Positions 18,108-30,589 of a DNA stretch of 64,000 nucleotides are shown here, in pieces; position 1 is the first letter of the stretch; each line of letters begins with the position of its first letter. The notes below the pieces were generated by a model, which saw only the letters and a list, made by a program, of their open reading frames with translations, did no database searches and was not told the DNA's origin. This DNA is from Bradyrhizobium sp. AZCC 1610. Lineage in GTDB: Bacteria > Pseudomonadota > Alphaproteobacteria > Rhizobiales > Xanthobacteraceae. Location of the stretch: NCBI RefSeq assembly GCF_036924515.1, contig NZ_JAZHRR010000001.1:653001-717000 (forward strand), given 5' to 3'. Both the position numbers and the translations under genes were made by a program.

Positions 18108-18634
18108 ATGCGTTGGCTGGAACAAGCCGCTGCGATCCTTCGCTGGTCGAAGCTGCGCGCGGCGGGGACACTGCGGCGTTGGTCGCGCTGATCGCGGCGG
18201 CCCAGCCTGATATCCGCCGCTATGCCGCACGCACTTGCCGCGCGGCGGATATCGATGACGCGGTTCAGGAAACGCTGTTGCTGCTGTACCGGCGGGTCGG
18301 CACGCTGCGCGCGGTGACGTCGTTCTCGGCGTGGCTGTTTGCGGTCGCCCGCCGCGCCTGCCTTCGCCTGCTGCGCCGATCGGCGGGAATGGCGGACGCT
18401 TCGGCCGATGTGGAGATGCGGCTGGCGCATCTCGCGCCCGAAGACATTCGCATCGACCTTTCCCGCGCCATCCAGTCGTTGCCCGATCACTACCGCGAGG
18501 TGATCCTGCTGCGCGATATCGAGGAATTGTCGATCGACGAGATCGCTGAAGTTCTCGCCCTGACGCGCGAAAGCGTCAAGGCGCGCATTCACCGCGCGCG
18601 GTTGATGATCCGGGAATATCTGATCCGCGACTGA
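18104..18634 (+). CDS. ECF-type RNA polymerase sigma factor
   Basis: The 176-residue protein has region 2 (AAQPDIRRYAARTCRAADID, DAVQETLLLLYRR, FSAWLFAVARRACLRLLRR) and region 4 (SLPDHYREVILLRDIEELSI, DEIAEVLALTRESVKARIHR). It lacks region 3 and any C-terminal sensor domain. The start is the ATG overlapping the upstream membrane-protein stop. No anti-sigma gene follows. The coupled DUF2892 protein is too small to be a classical anti-sigma factor, though a membrane partner role is conceivable. Confidence 0.88.
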   Translation: MNALAGTSRCDPSLVEAARGGDTAALVALIAAAQPDIRRYAARTCRAADIDDAVQETLLLLYRRVGTLRAVTSFSAWLFAVARRACLRLLRRSAGMADASADVEMRLAHLAPEDIRIDLSRAIQSLPDHYREVILLRDIEELSIDEIAEVLALTRESVKARIHRARLMIREYLIRD

Positions 18635-18656
18635 GATGATAACAGAGACGGGGACC

Positions 18657-19076
18657 TCAATCGTCGAAGCGCGCGGTGTTGCGCTTCGCCTTGACGTCGC
18701 TGCGGCGCTTCTTGCCTTCCAGCCTTCGCTGCTTCGAGCCGAAGGTCGGCTTGGTGGCTCGCCGCGGTATCGGCCTTACCATGGCTTCGCGCAGCATTTC
18801 GAGCAGGCGGTCGATGGCGTCGGCGCGGTTGCGTTCCTGGGTACGGAAGCGCTGGGCGTGGATCACGATCACGCCCTCCTTGGTCATGCGCTGGCCGGCA
18901 ATCCGGTTCAGCCGCAGGCCTGCGTCCTCCGGCAGCGTGATCTTGCGCGTATCGAAACGGAGCTGCGCTGCGGTCGAGAGCTTGTTGACGTTCTGCCCGC
19001 CCGGACCGGAGGCGCGGACGAAGCCGATCTCGATATCGTTCTCGTCGATCGTAAGGTTGCGGGAAATCCGCAGCAT
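18657..19076 (-). CDS. arfB: Alternative ribosome-rescue factor ArfB (YaeJ), peptidyl-tRNA hydrolase
   Basis: The 139-residue protein opens MLRISRNLTIDENDIEIGFV and carries the class-I release-factor GGQ loop (ASGPGGQNVNKLSTA), without the stop-codon-reading domains. Its very basic tail (KQRRLEGKKRRSDVKAKRN) is the part that enters the empty mRNA channel of stalled ribosomes. The ATG at 19076 is chosen; more upstream codons fall inside a palindromic repeat. It is convergent with the sigma-factor gene. Confidence 0.93.
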   Translation of the reverse strand: MLRISRNLTIDENDIEIGFVRASGPGGQNVNKLSTAAQLRFDTRKITLPEDAGLRLNRIAGQRMTKEGVIVIHAQRFRTQERNRADAIDRLLEMLREAMVRPIPRRATKPTFGSKQRRLEGKKRRSDVKAKRNTARFDD

Positions 19077-19091
19077 GGCGGCACCAAAGGT

Positions 19092-19175
19092 CGTCATGCC
19101 CGGGCTTGTCCCGGGCATCCACGACTTATCAGCGTATAGAAAACGTGGATGGCCGGGACAAGCCCGGCCATGACG
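19092..19175. repeat. Palindromic intergenic element (GTCATGxCCGGGCTTG type)
   Basis: It consists of two internal hairpins, GCCCGGGCTTGTCCCGGGC and GGCCGGGACAAGCCCGGCC, placed as inverted halves between CGTCAT and ATGACG ends, with ATCCACG...CGTGGAT paired in the middle. The same family is split by the IS4 element near 56347 and 57637. It separates arfB from the M16 peptidase genes. Confidence 0.82.
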
Positions 19176-19191
19176 GAGAAAAGGGGGAGGC

Positions 19192-20562
19192 CTAGTTCGC
19201 CTTCGGCGGCGCCGCGGCGGGCTGGGCGGCGGCTTGCGGGGCGCGGCCGACGATGACGGTGAGCAGGCCCTGGCCCCACAGCTTCTGCGCGGCCTTTTTG
19301 GCGTCGTCGAGCGTCACGGCGTCGACGAGGGCGTTGCGCTTTTCGATATAGTCGATCGGCAGCTTGTCGAGCTGGTACTGCAGCAGCGCCTGGGCGAGCT
19401 TCGAGGAGGTATCGAGCGCCAGCATCTGCGAGCCCTTGAGGTAGGACTTGGCCTCGTCCAGTTCCTTCTGGGTCGGGCCTTCCTCGGCCATGCGGCGGAT
19501 TTCCTTCTCGATCGCGTCGACGGTCTCGCCGGCGCGGTCGGCGCGGGTGCCGGTGTTGCCGATGAACAGGGCGGAGCGATCCATCCAGAGCAGGGATTCG
19601 TAGACCGAATAGGCCAAGCCGCGCTTTTCGCGCACCTCCTTGTAGAGCCGCGACGACAATCCGCCGCCGCCGAGGATGTGGTTGACGACATAAGCGGACA
19701 TGAAATTCGGATCGTGGCGGCGAATGCCGGGGCCGCCGAACGTCACCACGGTCTGCGGCACGTCGAGCGGCACGAACGCGCGTTGCGGCGGCTTGGTGGC
19801 CTCGACATCGGCGATCGCCGTCAGGTTGGCCTTGGCCGGCAATCCGCCGAATGTCTTGTCCAGGAGCTTGCCGAGGGTGTCGGCATCGACATCGCCGACC
19901 ACGGCAATGCGCAAGCTATCCTTGGCGATCACGCGGCGAACGTAATCCTTCATGTCGGCGACGTCGATCTTCGGTACGCTGTCGAGCGTGCCGTTGCCCT
20001 GCCTGCCATAGGGATGATCGCCGAAGGCTAATTCGAGGAATTTGCGGCTCGCCAGCGAGGTCGGGTTGGTGGTGTCGCGGCGCAGCCCGGAGAGCACCTG
20101 CGCGCGAATGCGCTCGACGTCGGTGGTGTCGAAATGCGGCGAGGTCAGCGCCAGATGCAGGAGGCCGAAGGCCTCGTCCTTGTTGTCCTTGAGCATGCGG
20201 AGCGAGCCGCGGAAATAATCCCGGGTCGAGGAGAAGCTCAGTTCGATGGCGCGGCGCTCGAGGCGCTCGTGAAAGGTTTTGGAATCGAGATCGCCGGAGC
20301 CTTCATCGAGCAGGCCGGCGACCATGTTGCCGACGCCGGACTTGCCTGATGGGTCCTGACCGGCGCCGCCGCTGAAGGCATATTCCATTGCAATCAGGGG
20401 CACGGTGGCGTCCTGCACGAACCAGGCCTCGATGCCTCCAGGCGAGACCAGCCGCTGGATCTTTGCCGCGGCGTGCGACGGCGTCGCCGCCAGCAACAGC
20501 AGCACGGCGCCGGCGATCAGGCCGGATGCGAGGCGCTGCGCGCCAATCGAAAGACGGATCAC
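19192..20562 (-). CDS. M16-family peptidase-like protein without the zinc motif
   Basis: The 456-residue protein has a signal peptide (GLIAGAVLLLLAATPSHAAA) and the M16 fold. At the place of the HxxEH zinc motif it has GVGNMVAGLLDEGSG, so it cannot bind the catalytic zinc in the usual way. The C-terminal half keeps the Arg/Tyr-containing substrate-binding segment (GGGGLSSRLYKEVREKRGLAYS). It starts with GTG overlapping the stop of the zinc-binding paralogue (GTGA). The pair probably forms a two-subunit peptidase like mitochondrial processing peptidase. It is likely periplasmic. Confidence 0.88.
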   Translation of the reverse strand: MIRLSIGAQRLASGLIAGAVLLLLAATPSHAAAKIQRLVSPGGIEAWFVQDATVPLIAMEYAFSGGAGQDPSGKSGVGNMVAGLLDEGSGDLDSKTFHERLERRAIELSFSSTRDYFRGSLRMLKDNKDEAFGLLHLALTSPHFDTTDVERIRAQVLSGLRRDTTNPTSLASRKFLELAFGDHPYGRQGNGTLDSVPKIDVADMKDYVRRVIAKDSLRIAVVGDVDADTLGKLLDKTFGGLPAKANLTAIADVEATKPPQRAFVPLDVPQTVVTFGGPGIRRHDPNFMSAYVVNHILGGGGLSSRLYKEVREKRGLAYSVYESLLWMDRSALFIGNTGTRADRAGETVDAIEKEIRRMAEEGPTQKELDEAKSYLKGSQMLALDTSSKLAQALLQYQLDKLPIDYIEKRNALVDAVTLDDAKKAAQKLWGQGLLTVIVGRAPQAAAQPAAAPPKAN

Positions 20563-21950
20563 GAGCGCTTCTCCTCGCGTTTCGGCGCGGCATCCTTGAT
20601 CAGGTAGCCGGTCACCGAGCGTTTGCTGTCGAGCCATTTCTGCGCGGCGTCGCGGACCTGTTCGGTGGTAACGGCGCGAATCCGGTCCGGCCAGCTCCTG
20701 ATATCGTCGATCGAAAGCCCCGTGGTCAGCGCGCCGCCATACCAGCGCGCCAGCGTGGCCTGATTGTCCTGGGCGTAGATCGCTTCCGCAATCAACTGGG
20801 TCTTGACCCGCTCGAGATCCTCGGCGCGGGCGGGATTCTGGATGATGTCCGCAATCACGCCGTCGATCGCCTGCTCGATCAGCGAAAACTCCACGCCGGG
20901 TTTTGGCGAAACCGAGATCGAGAACTGCGAGGGATCCAGCGAAGTGCCCTGGTAACCGGCGCCGGCGCTGATCGCGAGCGGACGGTCGATCACCAGCGCG
21001 TGGTAGAGATAGGAGTTGGAGCCGCCGCCCATCAGTTGCGCGAGCACGTCGAGCGCGGGGCCTTCGCCGGCCGCAGCCGTCGCGGAGGAGGGGACGAGAT
21101 AATAGCGCCGCAGGCTGGTCTGTTCGACGCGCGGATCGGACAGCGTCACCGTGCGCGGCGCGGCAGGCACCGGCTCCTGCGGGCGGACGCGATGCGCTGA
21201 TATCGCCGGCTGCGCCGGGATGCCGCCATAGGCCTTTTCCACCATCGGCCGGACTTCCTTGGCGTCGACGTCGCCCGCGATCACCAGGATCGCGTTGTTC
21301 GGCGCGTAGAAGCGCTTGTAGAACGCCAGCGCATCCTCGCGGTCGAGCTTCTCGATCTCCTGGCGCCAGCCGATCACGGGGCGCCCATAGGGATGGTTGA
21401 GATACAGCGCCGCCATGATCTGCTCGGTCAATCGGGCGTCCGGATTGTTGGCGACGCGCATGTTGAATTCCTCGAGCACGACGTCGCGCTCGGGCAGCAC
21501 GTTCTCATCCTTGAGGATGAGGCCGGTCATGCGGTCGGCCTCGAATTCCATCATTTTCGCCAGCTGCTCGCGCGGCACGCGCTGGAAATAGCCGGTGTAG
21601 TCGAGTGAGGTGAAGGCGTTTTCGTTGCCGCCGATCCGCAGCACGGTCTGGGAAAATTCACCGGCGGGATGCTTGGCTGTCCCCTTGAACATCAGATGTT
21701 CGAGGAAGTGCGCCAGTCCCGATTTGCCCGGTGTCTCGTCGGCGGAGCCGACCTTGTACCAGATCATCTGCGTGACGACGGGCGTGCGGTGATCCGGGAT
21801 CACGACCACTTGCAGGCCGTTGTCGAGGGTGAAGCTGGCAGGACGTTCCGACGTGACCGTGGTCTGGGCGAATGCGCTACCGGTGGAGAAAGCAAACGTC
21901 GAGATGAGGGCTGCAACGAGAGAAGCGGCAAAGCGGTGTGGGGACATCAT
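20559..21950 (-). CDS. M16-family zinc peptidase, catalytic subunit
   Basis: The 463-residue protein has a signal peptide (ASLVAALISTFAFSTGSAFA) and the inverted zinc motif HFLEH in KSGLAHFLEHLMFKGTAKH, with the downstream glutamate in the LPERDVVLEEF helix. It is the catalytic member of a coupled pair with the inactive-looking paralogue that overlaps its 3' end. Substrates are unknown; relatives degrade peptides or process exported proteins in the periplasm. Confidence 0.9.
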   Translation of the reverse strand: MMSPHRFAASLVAALISTFAFSTGSAFAQTTVTSERPASFTLDNGLQVVVIPDHRTPVVTQMIWYKVGSADETPGKSGLAHFLEHLMFKGTAKHPAGEFSQTVLRIGGNENAFTSLDYTGYFQRVPREQLAKMMEFEADRMTGLILKDENVLPERDVVLEEFNMRVANNPDARLTEQIMAALYLNHPYGRPVIGWRQEIEKLDREDALAFYKRFYAPNNAILVIAGDVDAKEVRPMVEKAYGGIPAQPAISAHRVRPQEPVPAAPRTVTLSDPRVEQTSLRRYYLVPSSATAAAGEGPALDVLAQLMGGGSNSYLYHALVIDRPLAISAGAGYQGTSLDPSQFSISVSPKPGVEFSLIEQAIDGVIADIIQNPARAEDLERVKTQLIAEAIYAQDNQATLARWYGGALTTGLSIDDIRSWPDRIRAVTTEQVRDAAQKWLDSKRSVTGYLIKDAAPKREEKRS

Positions 21951-22113
21951 GACCTATCTGGCGCGCTCATTCCGCAAAACTGGTTACCGGTCTTGCGAGC
22001 GGGAATTCGCGCAAATGTTAGAAGTAACCCGACAAATCGGTTCGGGATCAAGCCGCGGCATCGTACACCGCGCCGGTACCAGCAATCGTCACGAAGGCGA
22101 GAGATGAGCTTAA

Positions 22114-22827
22114 CTATTCGCCATACTTGCCGGCGGCCGGATTGTATTCCTTGTTGAGCGATTCCTTCGGTCCGGTGCCGTAGGCAAAGTTCGACGACGG
22201 CGTCTGGTAGCCGGGCGGCGGCTGCGTCAGCGAATCCCGCGTCGGCTCGCCCTTGAACGGAGCCGTCTCGGTCTTGCTGCCCCCGAACAGGCCGCTGAAG
22301 CCGCCGCTATAGCCGAGCTGCGACGGGCTCAGAATCGGATTGTTGTTGTTGGTACCGGGTTGCACCGGATCGTTGTCTTTGCGCGAGGGCGCCGCGGTCT
22401 TGCCCACAGCGAGTTCGGCCGGCGTCAGGACGCGGGCCGCTTCGCGCGGGTCCTTGTTCTCTTTCTTGCGCGCTGCGGCAGCCGCCTTTCGGCGCTGCAG
22501 GTCGGGATCCTTCGGCCAGTTCGGCGCCGTCACTTCGGCCGAGGAGCCGGCCGGCGGCGGCAGGTCGAGCTTAGGAGGAACCACGAGCGGGGAGCGCTCA
22601 CGATACTCGATGCCGCGGTTTTCCATGTTGGTGCCGCCGATGCCGCGCATGATGCCTTCGATGATCTTTTCCTCGAAGGTCTTGTCGTCTTCGTCCTCGT
22701 CGTCAGCCGCGCGCACGGGGCCTGCGGCCATCACGAGGCCGATGCCGAGGGCAATGGCGGCAAACCGCAGGGCCCGGCTCAGCGAGCTGGTCTGCAGCAT
22801 CCAGAAGCGGGCTTCGGTCTCGCGCAT
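22114..22827 (-). CDS. Exported hypothetical protein
   Basis: The 237-residue protein starts with a signal peptide (FAAIALGIGLVMAAGPVRAA) after a short basic stretch. An acidic patch DDEDEDDKTFEEKI, a helical segment and a long low-complexity region rich in Pro, Lys, Asn and Gly follow (PVQPGTNNNNPILSPSQLGY). No domain is recognised. The ATG at 22827 is used; 22800 is an alternative. It lies between lspA and the M16 genes in one direction, so it may belong to an envelope-related operon. Confidence 0.7.
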   Translation of the reverse strand: MRETEARFWMLQTSSLSRALRFAAIALGIGLVMAAGPVRAADDEDEDDKTFEEKIIEGIMRGIGGTNMENRGIEYRERSPLVVPPKLDLPPPAGSSAEVTAPNWPKDPDLQRRKAAAAARKKENKDPREAARVLTPAELAVGKTAAPSRKDNDPVQPGTNNNNPILSPSQLGYSGGFSGLFGGSKTETAPFKGEPTRDSLTQPPPGYQTPSSNFAYGTGPKESLNKEYNPAAGKYGE

Positions 22828-22919
22828 CGCGCTGTTCCCATTCACAATTTCTGCAACACGCGGGGGCCGGCTTAAGGGGCGTGATGGCTCCATACCGCAG
22901 GGGTTCGTATCAGCCGGGA

Positions 22920-23417
22920 TCAGGGCGCTTTTGCGGCGGGTACCCCCAGGAACGAGTCATACAATAGGCCGGCTACCCCGGCAACAATGGCCACATCCGC
23001 CAGGTTAAACACGTACCAATTGAAGGTTTTTCCCCCGATCTCGAGGTGGAACAGGGCGAAATCGACCACCGCGCCGTGCACGAAGCGGTCGATGCCGTTG
23101 CCGACCGCGCCGCCGATGATCAGGCCGAGCGCCAACGTTGCCAGCAGCGTGCTGGAGCGCGCCATCCAGATCCCCAACACGATCACGGCGATCGCTTTGA
23201 TCGCCATCAGCGCGAGTTGGGCGAACTGGTTATCGCTTTGGAACCAGCCAAAACTGATCCCGATATTCCAGGCCAGCACCAGGTCGAAGAACGGCGTGAC
23301 CCTGACCGCGCCGCGATGGGCGAGGTCGAACACGTAGAGCAGCCAGAGTTTCGAGGCCTGGTCGATCACCAGCGTCGCGATCGCGGCAATGGCGCCGGCG
23401 CGGAGGTGAGGGGTCAC
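22920..23417 (-). CDS. lspA: Lipoprotein signal peptidase (signal peptidase II)
   Basis: LspA cleaves the signal peptide of diacylglyceryl-modified lipoproteins. The 165-residue membrane protein has four hydrophobic helices and the aspartyl-protease motifs: WNIGISFGWF, GNGIDRFVHGAVVDF and FNLADVAI. A GTG start at 23417 is preferred because AAGGAG lies six bases upstream. Another GTG at 23438 is in frame but abuts the ileS stop. The order ileS-lspA is common in bacteria and suggests one transcript. Confidence 0.94.
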   Translation of the reverse strand: MTPHLRAGAIAAIATLVIDQASKLWLLYVFDLAHRGAVRVTPFFDLVLAWNIGISFGWFQSDNQFAQLALMAIKAIAVIVLGIWMARSSTLLATLALGLIIGGAVGNGIDRFVHGAVVDFALFHLEIGGKTFNWYVFNLADVAIVAGVAGLLYDSFLGVPAAKAP

Positions 23418-23438
23418 GAAGCGCTCCTTGCCGGACAC

Positions 23439-26924
<3,486 letters not shown>

Positions 26925-27117
26925 GAATGCTCTGGTTTGGCTCATAACGACGCTGCAATCGCTGATATGCGGGTGAAGCACGGAAATCCCGGTCTTGCGC
27001 CGAGCGGATCGCTCAGGCGGAAGCCGGGCTGCTAATGCTGATGGTGCGCCGCGCAAACATGGGGCTTTTCCATAGCAGCCAACCGGGAAATCGCAAAGCC
27101 CCGCGGCCGCCCTCCCG

Positions 27118-27672
27118 TCAGGCCTGACGCGGCCGAGCAGGGTTGCCGGCAACCGTCTGGCCCGCGGCAACATCCCGCGTGACCACGCTGCCGGCGCCGA
27201 TCACTGCACCGTCGCCGACCGTGACGCCGGGCAGGATAATGGCGCCGCCGCCGATCCAGACATCGCTACCGATCCGCACCGGGCGGCCGAATTCAAGGCC
27301 GGTCCGCCGTGTATCGGCGTCGCGCGGGTGGTCGGCGGCGTAGATTTGCGCCGCGGGCCCGATCTGGGTGCGGTCGCCGATGACAACTTCGACGACGTCG
27401 AGGATGACGCAGTTGAAGTTGAGAAACACCTCGTCGCCGAGCCGGATGTTGTAGCCATAGTCACAAAAGAACGGCGGGCGGATCACGGCGCCGGCGCCGA
27501 CACGCCTGAAATGGGCCGACAGCAGCGCGTGACGCTCGGCCACGGGGGCTGCCAGCGCCGCATTGTAGCGCGCGAGCCAGGCCTTGTTGGCGGCGGCATC
27601 CGCCTGCAGTTCGGAATCGCCGGGGCGGTACAGCTCGCCGGCCAGCATTTTTTCTTTTTCCGTCTTGTTCAA
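27118..27672 (-). CDS. Maltose/galactoside O-acetyltransferase family protein (hexapeptide repeat)
   Basis: The 184-residue protein has the Maa/LacA/NodL layout: N-terminal [18 protein letters not shown], then a left-handed beta helix of hexapeptide repeats with the catalytic histidine region [14 protein letters not shown] and closing [20 protein letters not shown]. It transfers acetyl from acetyl-CoA to a sugar hydroxyl; the acceptor is unknown. Its TTG start overlaps the ribF stop (TTGA), suggesting coupling; an ATG at 27648 is the alternative. Confidence 0.88.
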   Translation of the reverse strand: MNKTEKEKMLAGELYRPGDSELQADAAANKAWLARYNAALAAPVAERHALLSAHFRRVGAGAVIRPPFFCDYGYNIRLGDEVFLNFNCVILDVVEVVIGDRTQIGPAAQIYAADHPRDADTRRTGLEFGRPVRIGSDVWIGGGAIILPGVTVGDGAVIGAGSVVTRDVAAGQTVAGNPARPRQA

Positions 27673-28652
27673 CCGATCGCTCCGAGCCTGGGAAAGGCGT
27701 CCGGCGCCGCGGCCAGTGCCGCGCGCGCCCTGGCGCTGTCGTCATCCATCTGGCGTATCAACGCTTCGATGGTGTCGAATTTCAGCTCGTCACGGATGAA
27801 ACCTATGAAGGCAATGTCGAGGACAGCACCGTAGAGGTCGCCCTTGAAGTCGAACAGGAACACTTCAAGTAGCGGCGCGCCGTTATCAAAGGTCGGGCGG
27901 CGGCCGAAACTGGCCACGCCATCGAGCCGCACCTGATCCTTTCCCTGCCCAAGGCCGACCCGCACCGCATAGATGCCATGCTTGAGGCTGCAATTCTTGT
28001 CGAGGCGGATATTGGCGGTGGGGTAGCCGAGATCGCGGCCGCGCTTCTCGCCATGGATCACCTCGCCGCTCACGAACCACGGCCCGCCCAGCATGGCGGT
28101 GGCTTCGTTGATCTGGCCCTCCGCAAGCGCCATGCGGATCGCGCTGGAGGACACCGGCCGCTCCTCGATATCGACATGGGCCTGGACATCGACCTCGATG
28201 CCGAGTCGCGGCCCCTCGCTGACCAGCAGGCTCGGCGAGCCGGCACGGCCCTTGCCGAAATGAAAGTCGTAGCCGACCGCAATGCCGCTGACGCCGAGGC
28301 GCTCGATCAGGTCATGGTGAATGAAATCTTGCGCCGAGGTTCCGGCGCGGGTCTTGTCGAAGGTCATCACCACGGCACCGTCCAGCCCCGTCCCGGCCAG
28401 CAGCCGCAGCTTGCTGGCCTCATCGGAGAGGCGGAATTGCGGGCTGTTCGGGCTGAAAAAGCTGCGTGGATGCGGCTCGAAGGTGACGGCGAAAGCCGGC
28501 TTGCCGTGGGCGCGGCCCATCCGCAGGGCAGCGTCGATCACGGCCCGGTGCCCCAGATGAACGCCGTCGAAATTGCCCATGGCGACCACGGCCCCGCGGG
28601 GGATCTCGGCGGCAGGGGTGGTGTCTCGGATAACGGTAAAACCAGTCGTCAT
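27669..28652 (-). CDS. ribF: Bifunctional riboflavin kinase / FAD synthetase
   Basis: The 327-residue protein has an N-terminal FMN adenylyltransferase domain (AVVAMGNFDGVHLGHRAVID, the HxGH nucleotidyl site) and a C-terminal riboflavin kinase domain (VIHGEKRGRDLGYPTANIRL). It makes FMN and then FAD from riboflavin. The acetyltransferase gene overlaps its 3' end. Together with the riboswitch-controlled ribH2 at 62016 it is the flavin-supply element of this window; no riboswitch is seen in front of ribF itself. Confidence 0.95.
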   Translation of the reverse strand: MTTGFTVIRDTTPAAEIPRGAVVAMGNFDGVHLGHRAVIDAALRMGRAHGKPAFAVTFEPHPRSFFSPNSPQFRLSDEASKLRLLAGTGLDGAVVMTFDKTRAGTSAQDFIHHDLIERLGVSGIAVGYDFHFGKGRAGSPSLLVSEGPRLGIEVDVQAHVDIEERPVSSSAIRMALAEGQINEATAMLGGPWFVSGEVIHGEKRGRDLGYPTANIRLDKNCSLKHGIYAVRVGLGQGKDQVRLDGVASFGRRPTFDNGAPLLEVFLFDFKGDLYGAVLDIAFIGFIRDELKFDTIEALIRQMDDDSARARAALAAAPDAFPRLGAIG

Positions 28653-28874
28653 TTCAGGAATTCTTCAGGGATTCTTGGGTCTCGGTGAACGCGGCCGGAC
28701 CGTGACGCGGCGCCACCTTCGAAGTCAAGCGGGCGGGGTCGTATCAAAACGGGCGCAATCCGCCCACGCCCGGTTAACTGGCTGTTTAACGCCTGATGCT
28801 AGAGCTGGGGGGAGGACTGCGGGTCGCGCAGGCCTGCCGAATATTTGTGGCGTAAGCGTTGAGTGGGGGAAAAG

Positions 28875-29270
28875 ATGGCGGTTGATTTGTCCATGCCGGT
28901 TCTGGTGGTTGATGACTACAGCACCATGATCCGCATCATCCGAAATCTTCTGAAGCAGCTCGGCTTCGACAACATCGACGATGCCAGCGACGGCTCGGCG
29001 GCGCTGAACAAGATGCGCGGCAAGAAATACGGGCTCGTGATTTCCGACTGGAACATGGAGCCGATGACCGGTTACGACCTCCTCAAGGAAGTCCGTGCCG
29101 ACCCAAATTTGGCCACCACGCCCTTCATCATGATCACGGCGGAATCCAAGACCGAGAACGTGATCGCCGCCAAGAAGGCCGGCGTGAACAACTACATTGT
29201 CAAGCCTTTCAACGCGGCGACGCTGAAGACCAAGATCGAAGCGGTCTTCCCGGACATGGCGACGGCGTAA
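28875..29270 (+). CDS. cheY: Single-domain response regulator, CheY type
   Basis: The 131-residue protein is one receiver domain: acidic pocket in MPVLVVDDYSTM, phospho-acceptor Asp in LVISDWNMEPMTG, Thr/Ser in FIMITAES, and Lys in NNYIVKPFN. The TGYDLLKEVRAD and KPFNAATL segments are very close to chemotaxis CheY proteins, though no other chemotaxis gene is in the window. ATG 28875 follows GTGGGGGAAAAG. The name rests on similarity only; a stand-alone receiver with another partner is possible. Confidence 0.82.
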   Translation: MAVDLSMPVLVVDDYSTMIRIIRNLLKQLGFDNIDDASDGSAALNKMRGKKYGLVISDWNMEPMTGYDLLKEVRADPNLATTPFIMITAESKTENVIAAKKAGVNNYIVKPFNAATLKTKIEAVFPDMATA

Positions 29271-29304
29271 GGCGTCTGGTCTCCAGTTCGCTCCAATTCT
29301 CGTG

Positions 29305-29327
29305 ATGCCCGGCCCAATCCCGGGCAT
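29305..29327. repeat. Half of a GTCATGCCCGGG-type palindromic element
   Basis: ATGCCCGG and CCGGGCAT form a perfect 8-bp stem around a 7-base loop, 34 bases after the cheY stop, followed by a short T-rich stretch (TGCTGTTTT). It may be a degenerate repeat unit acting as a transcript end. Confidence 0.5.
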
Positions 29328-29426
29328 TGCTGTTTTGGCCGGTTGCGGCGCGGACGCATAAATCTGATTGATTGCTGCTCGATGTCCAACATGCGCCACT
29401 TGGGCGACATCTCTAGTTTATCCGAC

Positions 29427-29449
29427 GTCCGCTTTGCGCAGAAGCGGAC
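29427..29449. repeat. GTCCGCTT inverted repeat
   Basis: GTCCGCTT and AAGCGGAC are exact inverted repeats separated by seven bases. They lie in the gene-free stretch 29271-29561 between cheY and the accessory region. No gene is seen there; this may mark an old insertion boundary. Confidence 0.45.
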
Positions 29450-29561
29450 TTCCTTGACAGCGTCCACTTCACGTCTCTCGCATTTGAAATGGTTGAGCTA
29501 GGGCATGCACTCATTAACGCCATGAGTACGCGCCCTAGTTCGGACCTAATTCAACAAGCGG

Positions 29562-30494
29562 TCAGTAGTCCCAGAAGACCGGTACCCAACGAAAGACGTC
29601 GCCGTCGACCGCCACATGGCCGACGGACGGGAACGGCAGGTGAGTGGCCACCAGCAGCCCACCGGTCTCAGCCAGTTCCCGCAAAAGACTGATACGAACG
29701 CGGGCCGACTCCTCGGGGTCGTGTTCGAAGCCGTTGTACCACTCGGGGTGTTCGAACCCGACCGCGAACACGAGGTCTCCGGCAAATGTCAGCCGGTCGC
29801 CGCCGGACGCCACGCGGACCACGCTGTGCCCGGGGGTGTGGCCGCCGGTGCGAGTGACGACCACTCCCGGCGCCACCTCGTACTCCTCCTCGAACGGCCG
29901 CAACTGGCTGCGGTACTCTTTCACGAACCGCTTGGCGGTCGACCGAAGCGCGTCCGGGAAACCCGGCGGCATGGAGACGTGGGAGAAATCGGGCGCCTCC
30001 CAGAACTTGACCTCGGCGGCCGCCACGTGGATCCGCAGGTCCGGACGCAGTTGGTCCTTCACCCCGTCGACGAGCAGCCCGCCAATGTGGTCCATGTGCA
30101 TGTGGGTCAGCACCACGTCGGTCACGGACGCAAGATCGATGCCGGCGGCCTCCAGTCGCTTGATCAATTGCCCGGCCCGCGGCAAGTGCAAGTCCGGGTC
30201 GAGCCCAAGCCCTGCATCGACGAGTATGGTCCGGTCGCCGCTACGCACCACGACCACGTTCAGCGCCCAATCGTAAGCGTCCGGCGGCAGGAACATGTCT
30301 TTCAGCCAGGTCGCCCGGACGGCCGAGTCGATGTTGTGTGCCAACATTGCGGTTGGGAGCGGTAGCACGCCATCGCTGACCACCAGCACGTCGATCTCGC
30401 CGACCCGCACCGCGTAGCGCGACGGAACCAATTCGTCGGGTCTCGATCCGCCGGGGTTTGAAGTGTTGTCCAGGCTCATGTTGTGTAGGTTCAT
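29562..30494 (-). CDS. MBL-fold metallo-hydrolase
   Basis: The 310-residue protein carries the metallo-beta-lactamase-fold ligands: THMHMDHIGG, GGHTPGHS, FAGDL and a final VATHLPFPSVGH. This layout is typical of the lactonase/hydrolase branch with two metals. ATG 30494 is chosen because AGGAG lies six bases before it. It is 95 bases downstream of the NDH-2-like gene and in the same direction. The substrate is unknown; acyl-lactones or related esters are family possibilities, not evidence. Confidence 0.85.
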   Translation of the reverse strand: MNLHNMSLDNTSNPGGSRPDELVPSRYAVRVGEIDVLVVSDGVLPLPTAMLAHNIDSAVRATWLKDMFLPPDAYDWALNVVVVRSGDRTILVDAGLGLDPDLHLPRAGQLIKRLEAAGIDLASVTDVVLTHMHMDHIGGLLVDGVKDQLRPDLRIHVAAAEVKFWEAPDFSHVSMPPGFPDALRSTAKRFVKEYRSQLRPFEEEYEVAPGVVVTRTGGHTPGHSVVRVASGGDRLTFAGDLVFAVGFEHPEWYNGFEHDPEESARVRISLLRELAETGGLLVATHLPFPSVGHVAVDGDVFRWVPVFWDY

Positions 30495-30589
30495 GTTTGT
30501 CTCCTGTTTCATGGTAGAGGCTACTTGCTGGTCTCGGTTGTGCAGGCCGCGCAGCCAGCGGAGAGCGCGGCCCGTTTCGCGTGACGGGT

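Noticed and set aside
28774..28790. TTAAC-N7-TTAAC upstream of cheY as a CtrA box
   Set aside because: Counted as TTAA half-sites the spacing is eight, not seven; kept only as a near match, not annotated.
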